This document shows positions 58,478 through 64,000 of a stretch of 64,000 nucleotides of DNA, one piece after another. The position numbers and the translations under genes are program-made. Within the stretch, counting starts at the first letter, position 1; each line of letters starts with the position of its first letter. This DNA comes from Pseudoneobacillus rhizosphaerae. GTDB taxonomy: Bacteria > Bacillota > Bacilli > Bacillales > Cytobacillaceae. The stretch spans positions 124,001 through 188,000 of the forward strand of contig NZ_CAKJTG010000001.1 of assembly GCF_917563885.1 (NCBI RefSeq), in the 5' to 3' direction. The notes beneath the pieces are model-generated. The model did no database searches, was not told where the DNA came from, and worked only from the letters and a program-made list of their open reading frames with translations.

Positions 58478-59902
58478 TTAGTCCTTATTTAATAATGCTT
58501 CTCCTGCAATTCCAGGGTGGGTCATTTCATATGGGTCTAAAATAATATCTAATTCCTTTTCTGTTAATACATCATAGGCTAAGCATAATTCGCGAACAGA
58601 TTTACCTGTTAAAATCGCTTCTCGGGCAATTCTTGCAACAGGCTCATACCCTAAATGAGGATTGATCGCGGTAATAATACCTACGCTACGTTCAACATCT
58701 GCTTTTAATTTTTCCGCATTTGCTTCAATACCAACTAGGCAATAATCTGTAAATGCATTAAACGCATTATTCATGATACTTATGGATTGGATTAAGTTAA
58801 AGACAAGCACTGGTTCCATAACATTTAATTCAAGTTGTCCAGCCTCTGAAGCTAAACAAATCGTATGGTCGTTTCCGATTACTTGGAAAGCAACCTGATT
58901 AATAAGCTCAGGCATAACTGGATTCACCTTCCCAGGCATGATGGATGAGCCAGGCTGACGGGCAGGCAATGAAATCTCATTGAATCCTACACGTGGACCA
59001 GATGCCATTAAGCGTAAATCGTTAGCGATTTTTGACATATTCATCATACATACTTTAAGAGATGCTGAAACCTCTGTATAGGCATCTGTATTTTGTGTGG
59101 CATCTACCAAATGTTCTGCATTAACCAATGGGAAGCCAGTAATTTCCTTAAGGTGTTTAACAACATTAATTATATAATTTGGGTTCGCATTTAGCCCTGT
59201 TCCAACTGCGGTTGCCCCCATATTCACTTCATATAAATGCTCGCGGGTATTACTAATTCGCTTAATATCGCGTTCAAGTACACGGCGATATGCCTCGAAT
59301 TCCTGTCCAAGACGGATAGGTACGGCATCCTGTAAATGAGTTCGCCCCATTTTAATGATTCCGTCAAACTCTTGCGCTTTTTGAGCGAACACATCATGCA
59401 TTTTTTTCATGGTTTGTAGTAATGTCTCTAGTAAAGCTAGAGTTGAAATATGTATAGCTGTTGGGAAAGCATCATTCGTTGATTGCGCCATGTTCACGTG
59501 AGAATTCGGGCTTAAATGGAAATAATCTCCTTTATCCTTACCCAGTAATTCTAAGCCACGATTCGCAATGACTTCATTTGCATTCATATTAATGGACGTG
59601 CCTGCCCCGCCTTGGATTGGATCAACAATAAAATGGTCATGATGTTTACCTTCGATAATCTCATCAGCTGCTTGAACAATGACATTACCTAATTCATGAT
59701 ATAAACGACCTGATTCCATGTTAGCTAATGCAGCTGCCTTTTTGACGATCGCCATCGCCTTAATTAATTCTCCATGGATTCGGTAGCCGGTGATTGGGAA
59801 ATTCTCAACCGCTCTAAGTGTTTGAATTCCATAGTAAGCGTTTACATCTACATCTTTTGTGCCGAGAAAATCTTTTTCCAAACGATATTGTGTATTTTCC
59901 AT
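58478..59902 (-). CDS. aspA: Aspartate ammonia-lyase
   Basis: A tetrameric lyase that splits aspartate into fumarate and ammonia. Length 474 residues. The superfamily signature GSSIMPGKVNPVMPE (about 319-333, with the catalytic Ser in the flexible SS loop) and the substrate regions GRTHLQDAVPIRLGQEF (about 185-201) and GTSINMNANEVIANRG (about 97-112) fit aspartase. Fumarase of the same superfamily is the alternative, but the N-terminus (FLGTKDVDVNAYYGIQTLRAVENFPITG) and length fit AspA. ATG follows GGGGGGATACAT. It appears monocistronic, without the usual ansA neighbour. Confidence 0.93.
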   Translation of the reverse strand: MENTQYRLEKDFLGTKDVDVNAYYGIQTLRAVENFPITGYRIHGELIKAMAIVKKAAALANMESGRLYHELGNVIVQAADEIIEGKHHDHFIVDPIQGGAGTSINMNANEVIANRGLELLGKDKGDYFHLSPNSHVNMAQSTNDAFPTAIHISTLALLETLLQTMKKMHDVFAQKAQEFDGIIKMGRTHLQDAVPIRLGQEFEAYRRVLERDIKRISNTREHLYEVNMGATAVGTGLNANPNYIINVVKHLKEITGFPLVNAEHLVDATQNTDAYTEVSASLKVCMMNMSKIANDLRLMASGPRVGFNEISLPARQPGSSIMPGKVNPVMPELINQVAFQVIGNDHTICLASEAGQLELNVMEPVLVFNLIQSISIMNNAFNAFTDYCLVGIEANAEKLKADVERSVGIITAINPHLGYEPVARIAREAILTGKSVRELCLAYDVLTEKELDIILDPYEMTHPGIAGEALLNKD

Positions 59903-60052
59903 TATGTATCCCCCCGAAAGTAAGTTGGATGTTATATTAAAATCATTCCCTTACCCATCATAATAGATTTTCGTTATTAATCCAACCGGATTATGCTATT
60001 TTGTATGAATAAAAGGTGTAATTTGGACAATATGTTACGGAAATCTAGTTTT

Positions 60053-60688
60053 TTACTCTATTTGAGTTGACATAACATTATTATATAAAACTATAAAGTC
60101 TGCTTCTCTCTTGTTACTGTCTAAATATGTGTGATTCACAATTGCTGATAATAATTGTTTCTTTTTAACCTTGTCCGTTACATTAGCTAGGACAAATTTA
60201 CGGCATGAGTCTAGAAATTCAAGATAGTCTTCATATCTTTGATCATACACTTCTTCTAATTGTCTGCTAATTTTTGAGGATAATGTCGGGCTTGCTCCAG
60301 AAGTAGATACAGAAAACGTCAACTTCCCCCTTTTCACAATGGAAGGTACGATAAAATTAGAAGCTGAAGGGTCATCTGCAATATTTGCTAGCTGGTAATT
60401 GTTTTTTAACTTACCAACAAGTTGGTTAGTCTCTCTATCATTGGTAGCGGCAATAATTAGAAAGGCATCAACTAAATCTTCACTTGTGAATCGTTTTTTC
60501 TTCCAAAAAATATTTTCATTTCCCTTTAACGTTTCGTGTAACGTTACAGTCAAATCTGGACTAATAATTTCGATAATTGCTCCTGTATCAAGGAGCTGTT
60601 TAACTTTTCTTTCAGCTATTGCTCCTCCACCTATTATGCTTACTTTTTTACCATAAAGATTAAGATGAATGGGATAAGGACTGTTCAT
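60053..60688 (-). CDS. Precorrin-2 dehydrogenase (siroheme synthase N-terminal domain, YlnF-type)
   Basis: NAD-dependent oxidation of precorrin-2 to sirohydrochlorin. A 211-residue single-domain protein with a Rossmann start KVSIIGGGAIAERKVKQLLDTGA (about 14-36), IIAATNDRETNQLV (about 82-95) and IVPSIVKRGKLTFSVSTSGASPTLSSKIR-like segment (about 117-143) with the family's catalytic Asp region. It is the last gene of the nirBD-siroheme run, beginning right after the chelatase gene. Chelatase activity of this family member is doubtful since a separate chelatase is encoded upstream. Confidence 0.92.
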   Translation of the reverse strand: MNSPYPIHLNLYGKKVSIIGGGAIAERKVKQLLDTGAIIEIISPDLTVTLHETLKGNENIFWKKKRFTSEDLVDAFLIIAATNDRETNQLVGKLKNNYQLANIADDPSASNFIVPSIVKRGKLTFSVSTSGASPTLSSKISRQLEEVYDQRYEDYLEFLDSCRKFVLANVTDKVKKKQLLSAIVNHTYLDSNKREADFIVLYNNVMSTQIE

Positions 60689-61375
60689 TTATATCACCCT
60701 AGCTAATTGAACTCTTTTTAATAAAATCGAATATAGTTTTTGGTCAAAGCCGATTGGGTTGCAAAGTTGCCCATTTCCTACTTTTTCCTTAATTTGATTA
60801 ATATAACCACCAGTAAATAGCAGATATGGAACGATAAACGTTTTTCTGTTCTTATATTTCAATACCTCTTGATAATAAGGTGCTGTAGTTATATACGCTA
60901 GTTCTATTTTTACGGGATTTACCTTTTCAAGCATTGAGACTATTTGCTGAAGTTGTTCTGCGGCGGCAGGCACACGACTACCGTGACCAATTATAATAAT
61001 ATCCTCCTCTACATGACCTTTAGCTATTAAACGATCTTGTATGATTTCAACCATTTGATTGTCAATGCCGATAGGTTCACCATAGCGAATGGAAACACTT
61101 GGATACAATTCTTTTACAATTAAAAGCTCATTTGGAATATCTCGATTGGCGTGAACCCCTGATAATAATAGTACAGGTATTACAGTCACTTTAGTGGCTC
61201 CTGCCTCAATCGCGTTTGAGATTGCTTGAAAAATCGAAGGTTCTGCTTTTTCTAAAAAACCGTAGCCTTTAATGGATACATCGATTTTTTCTAATAAGGA
61301 TTGTATAAACTGAATAAACTCCTCATTTCCGATTGGTGTTCTACTACCATGGCCAATAAAGACTACAGCTTCCAT
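60689..61375 (-). CDS. sirB: Sirohydrochlorin ferrochelatase (CbiX/SirB-type)
   Basis: Inserts iron into sirohydrochlorin to give siroheme. 228 residues in two homologous halves. The N-terminal half has VVFIGHGSRTPIGNEEF (about 4-20) and VTVIPVLLLSGVHANRDIPNEL, and the second half repeats IIIGHGSRVPAAAEQL (about 127-142) and FIVPYLLFTGGYINQI (about 178-193). The His of the first GHGS and the His in GVHA are the metal-site residues. ATG follows GGAGG. It lies 25 bases after the cobA-hemD gene. Confidence 0.92.
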   Translation of the reverse strand: MEAVVFIGHGSRTPIGNEEFIQFIQSLLEKIDVSIKGYGFLEKAEPSIFQAISNAIEAGATKVTVIPVLLLSGVHANRDIPNELLIVKELYPSVSIRYGEPIGIDNQMVEIIQDRLIAKGHVEEDIIIIGHGSRVPAAAEQLQQIVSMLEKVNPVKIELAYITTAPYYQEVLKYKNRKTFIVPYLLFTGGYINQIKEKVGNGQLCNPIGFDQKLYSILLKRVQLARVI

Positions 61376-61400
61376 AAGACCGCTACCTCCTTCAAGTAAT

Positions 61401-62843
61401 TTAAGTATTCGTTAAAAAGTCTAATAATGAACTACGATTTGGTAATTCGGGCATTCCAACAGGATAAAGCCCTAATTGCTCGGCAGTTTGTAACGTTTGT
61501 TCACCCATACAGATGATTTTTGCACTCGTTGTAAGGTTTGCTGAAATTTTGCCGATTTCTTGTAAAAATGGAGTAATAGACTGTCCACTCGGAAAAATGA
61601 TTGTGTCAATATTAGCTTCTTCAAATATTCGCTTATTAATTGGCAGAAATTGTTCATCGATTTGTTTTACGCTAGTTAAAAAAGTTTCAGATTTATCGAT
61701 TTGGTAAACGGTATTTTGACTACTAGCATGATCACTAACTATAAGGAGATTTCCTACTTTGGGCATTTGGTTCACATGTGTGGCTATTAAACCCTTCTCG
61801 TTAAGCACCGCAATACTTTTTGTGGATGCTCCAAAAACCTCTGCCTTTATTGTTCGAACATCAATTTTCTGTTGGACTAAAATTTGGAAGAACTCATCTA
61901 CACATTCTGGTGATGTAAAAAGAATATGGTTATAGCTTTTAAGTTTTTCTAGAATGGTAAAGTCAACAGGTATCGAGTTTTTTTTCCATTTCGGGTATTC
62001 GTATACATCGGCCCCTTGTTCAGATAATTCTTTTGCCAGTTTGCTTTCATTTGTTCCAGTCCTAGCCAATAGAATTTGCCTACCAAACAACGGTTTTTTC
62101 TCGAACCAATTGATTTTTTTACGAAGTGAAATAATGTCACCTACGAGCGTGATTGCTGGATTACTAAATTTTTCACTAAGTGCTTTATCAGCTATTGTTC
62201 CAAGAGTACCTTCAAGCGTTTTTTGTCTTCCGAATGTCCCCCACTGGATGATAATGACTGGAGTTTCTGCTAGTTTTCCATGTTTGATTAAGTTTTCGCA
62301 AATAAATGGTAAATTACCGATTCCCATATAAAAAGCTAACGTGTCAATACCAGTTGCAAGTCCCTTCCAATCCAACTGTGGTTGACCATCTGCTGACTTG
62401 TCATGGGCTGTTACGACTGCAAAGGATTCTCCGAATTTCCGGTGTGTAACTGGAATTCCAGCGTATAAAGGTGCAGCTATTCCAGAAGAAATTCCTGGTA
62501 CGATATCAAACGAAATGTCATGCATGACGAGAGCTTCTGCTTCCTCCCCCACTCTTCCGAATACCCCAGGGTCGCCACCTTTAAGGCGGACAACTGTTTT
62601 TCCACCAAGCGCTTTTTCAACAAGAAGGTCATTAATATGTTCCTGTCGTAAAGTATGTCGATCGGGTAGCTTACCACAGTAAATGAATTCACAGGTTGAC
62701 GGAGCGAACTGTAAAAGCTTTGGGTTTGCGAGTCTGTCATATAATATGACATCAGCTTTTTGGATGGCTTCTAGACCTTTGACTGTGATAAGTCCTACAT
62801 CTCCTGGACCCGCTCCAACTAAAAATACTTTTCCCCTTTTCAT
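61401..62843 (-). CDS. Uroporphyrinogen-III C-methyltransferase fused to uroporphyrinogen-III synthase (CobA-HemD)
   Basis: A 480-residue bifunctional protein from ATG 62843 (MKRGKVFLVGAGPGDVGL). A second start at 62909, 22 codons upstream with AGAGG, is possible but would extend past the family N-terminus. The first 240 residues are the SAM-dependent methyltransferase: VGAGPGDVGLITVKGLEAIQKADVILYDRL, VRLKGGDPGVFGRVGEEAEAL and PVTHRKFGESFAVVTAHDK. From about 250 the HemD-type domain begins (GRQILLARTGTNESKLAKELSEQGADVYEYP). The enzyme makes precorrin-2 for the siroheme used by NirB. Domain order and size match Bacillus/Clostridium fusions. The gene is between nirD and sirB. Confidence 0.9.
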   Translation of the reverse strand: MKRGKVFLVGAGPGDVGLITVKGLEAIQKADVILYDRLANPKLLQFAPSTCEFIYCGKLPDRHTLRQEHINDLLVEKALGGKTVVRLKGGDPGVFGRVGEEAEALVMHDISFDIVPGISSGIAAPLYAGIPVTHRKFGESFAVVTAHDKSADGQPQLDWKGLATGIDTLAFYMGIGNLPFICENLIKHGKLAETPVIIIQWGTFGRQKTLEGTLGTIADKALSEKFSNPAITLVGDIISLRKKINWFEKKPLFGRQILLARTGTNESKLAKELSEQGADVYEYPKWKKNSIPVDFTILEKLKSYNHILFTSPECVDEFFQILVQQKIDVRTIKAEVFGASTKSIAVLNEKGLIATHVNQMPKVGNLLIVSDHASSQNTVYQIDKSETFLTSVKQIDEQFLPINKRIFEEANIDTIIFPSGQSITPFLQEIGKISANLTTSAKIICMGEQTLQTAEQLGLYPVGMPELPNRSSLLDFLTNT

Positions 62844-62937
62844 ATCCCCGTCATCCTTTCCAAGTTGTGTAACTGTGGTGTGTACATTCTTAATGTGGAG
62901 AGAGGACATTTAGCATCCTCTCTGTTTTGTTAGCTGA

Positions 62938-63258
62938 TTAAATAATGATACTTACAGAATCTTCTTCTACTAAAATACGGTACGTTTTAACTGTCCCAAA
63001 ATCAGGTTCTTGAACCTGTCCATCTTCTAAACTGATTTTCCAATCATAGCACGGACAATAGATGAAACTTCCACTTACAAGAGCCTCGACTAAGGTTCCC
63101 CCTTTTGGATGCGGACTTCGGTTTTCTACTGCTTTAATTTGACCATTGGAAAGTTTAAAAAGAGCAATTTCCTCTTCTCCCAATTGAAATAGCTGACCAA
63201 TATTAACTGGAATTGATTGGTAGTTAGTTAGTTTAACTTTCTTTAAGGTTTGGATCAT
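62938..63258 (-). CDS. nirD: NADH-nitrite reductase small subunit NirD with degenerate Rieske site
   Basis: A 106-residue Rieske-fold subunit of assimilatory/dissimilatory NADH-nitrite reductase. Usual Bacillus NirD/NasE proteins have RCPHxxG and YCPLHDWKI. Here the first motif is RSPHPKGG (Ser48, His50) and the second is YCPCYDWKI (Cys68, Cys70, Tyr71). One Cys ligand and one His ligand of the 2Fe-2S cluster are therefore lost, so the cluster probably does not form. Escherichia coli NirD also lacks these ligands, so the protein may be structural. It follows nirB by 25 bases. Confidence 0.88.
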   Translation of the reverse strand: MIQTLKKVKLTNYQSIPVNIGQLFQLGEEEIALFKLSNGQIKAVENRSPHPKGGTLVEALVSGSFIYCPCYDWKISLEDGQVQEPDFGTVKTYRILVEEDSVSIII

Positions 63259-63283
63259 ATATTGTCATCTCCTCTATGAAAAA

Positions 63284-64000
63284 TTAGTTTAAAACTGTTA
63301 CTTTATTTTTTTGATAATATTTCGCTAAAACGTCGTCATTTTCAATGGCTTGTTGCCATGGCTCTTGATAACGTTTTAATGTTTCATTCAGACGTATGTT
63401 TAACGCTTTTCTCAGGTCGCTATTTGCTAAAACTTCCTTCACATGATCAAGTCCTACTCGTTCAAGCCATTTGGATGTACGTTCTAGATAATTAGCTGTT
63501 TCACGGTAGTATTGTAAGTACGCTCCCGTAATGTCCATGACCTCTTGGTCCGTTTTAAACGTACCTAATAAGTCTGCTGGGCGAAGATCCATTCCGCCGT
63601 TACCACCAACATATATTTCCCATCCTCCATCTACTCCGACGAAGCCAATATCTTTAATACCTGACTCTGCACAGTTACGAGGACAAGCTGAAACCCCCAT
63701 TTTTACTTTATGCGGTGTATCAATTCGTTCAAATTTCTTTTCTAGTTCGATACCTAAGCTCATTGAATCTTGTGTTCCAAAACGGCAGAATTTTGCACCG
63801 ACACAGGTTTTTACCGTTCTAAGCGTTTTACCATAGGCGTACCCAGAAGGCATTCCTAGGTCTTCCCAAATTTGTGGGAGGTCTTCTTTTTTTAAGCCGA
63901 ATAGTCCAATGCGCTGTCCTCCAGTAAGCTTAACAAGAGGAGCATTATATTTTTCAGCTACTTCAGCTATTTTTTTCAAATCCTCAGCGGTAGTAACTCC
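63284..64000 (-). CDS. nirB: NADH-nitrite reductase large subunit NirB (C-terminal part)
   Basis: The last 238 codons of the siroheme nitrite reductase that makes ammonia from nitrite with NADH. The frame is open to the window edge and its start lies outside. What is visible is the nitrite/sulfite reductase domain: LVKLTGGQRIGLFGL, then the 4Fe-4S/siroheme cysteines in TCVGAKFCRFG (C-x5-C) and SACPRNCAESGIKDIGF (C-x3-C). All four cluster cysteines are present, so this subunit looks functional even though NirD lost Rieske ligands. It heads the operon nirB-nirD-cobA/hemD-sirB-precorrin-2 dehydrogenase. Confidence 0.95.
   Translation of the reverse strand, partial: GVTTAEDLKKIAEVAEKYNAPLVKLTGGQRIGLFGLKKEDLPQIWEDLGMPSGYAYGKTLRTVKTCVGAKFCRFGTQDSMSLGIELEKKFERIDTPHKVKMGVSACPRNCAESGIKDIGFVGVDGGWEIYVGGNGGMDLRPADLLGTFKTDQEVMDITGAYLQYYRETANYLERTSKWLERVGLDHVKEVLANSDLRKALNIRLNETLKRYQEPWQQAIENDDVLAKYYQKNKVTVLN

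Noticed and set aside
62844-62909. Longer start (62909) for the CobA-HemD protein
   Set aside because: It has a fair ribosome binding site, but the 22 extra residues precede the conserved family N-terminus and the site is inside an AGAGAGGA/TCCTCTCT hairpin.

Overview
The window comes from a low-GC, endospore-forming Gram-positive bacterium of the Bacillaceae. The signs are strong AGGAGG-type ribosome binding sites, TTG/GTG starts, U-rich intrinsic terminators, S-box and preQ1 riboswitches, a perfect CcpA cre site, Rex and MhqR-like operators, and a LysM-GH18 protein of the spore-lytic type. A copper nitrite reductase lipoprotein together with a CuA-containing nitric oxide reductase-like enzyme points to a denitrifying Bacillus-type organism (Schinkia/Neobacillus-like). 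The species itself is not claimed.

Region 1 (1-6.5 kb) holds the end of a phosphonate ABC transporter operon (phnC and a fused double phnE), the phosphate transporter pair pit/ykaA, an arginase-fold hydrolase coupled to an acetyltransferase, and a DegV lipid-binding protein. Region 2 (6.5-19 kb, minus strand) is one long collinear run: phenylalanine dehydrogenase, a complete E1a/E1b/E2/E3 2-oxoacid dehydrogenase complex, then 4-hydroxyphenylpyruvate dioxygenase, an aminotransferase, a flavin-reductase-like protein, a fumarylacetoacetase-family hydrolase and homogentisate dioxygenase. Upstream of it lie a FlK-like thioesterase with a cre site and a nitronate monooxygenase. Region 3 (19.8-29.9 kb, minus) is a phenylacetyl-CoA degradation cluster (paaABCD, EthD protein, three crotonase-fold enzymes, aldehyde dehydrogenase, paaH, paaJ) with its PaaX repressor. 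It has no phenylacetate-CoA ligase (paaK) and no paaE. Together, regions 2 and 3 suggest that phenylalanine is deaminated to phenylpyruvate, decarboxylated directly to phenylacetyl-CoA and fed into the epoxide pathway, while tyrosine goes through homogentisate.

Region 4 (30-46 kb) is mixed: the two-subunit NO reductase-like enzyme, an M20 peptidase, an oxidoreductase, a DinG-type helicase, an MFS carrier, a lipoprotein, a LysM-NlpC/P60 hydrolase, a radical SAM/SPASM enzyme, NADH dehydrogenase II behind two Rex boxes, an MhqD-like esterase behind an MhqR-like box, and YwbE. Region 5 (46-55 kb) holds a preQ1-riboswitch-controlled queuosine-precursor transporter, a LysM-GH18 hydrolase, RecQ, an MFS exporter, a five-unit 52-bp hairpin tandem array, a RimK-like ligase, an aberrant tRNA-like gene, a MITE-like element, an L,D-transpeptidase and an orphan SAM riboswitch upstream of a 50-residue FbpA-like protein. 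Region 6 (55-64 kb) holds nirK with two FNR-type boxes, an MFS carrier, aspartase, and the siroheme synthesis genes downstream of nirBD (NADH-nitrite reductase).

Six copies of a short palindrome built around GGGGAC-A/T-GTCCCC are scattered through the first 36 kb, mostly just downstream of genes.
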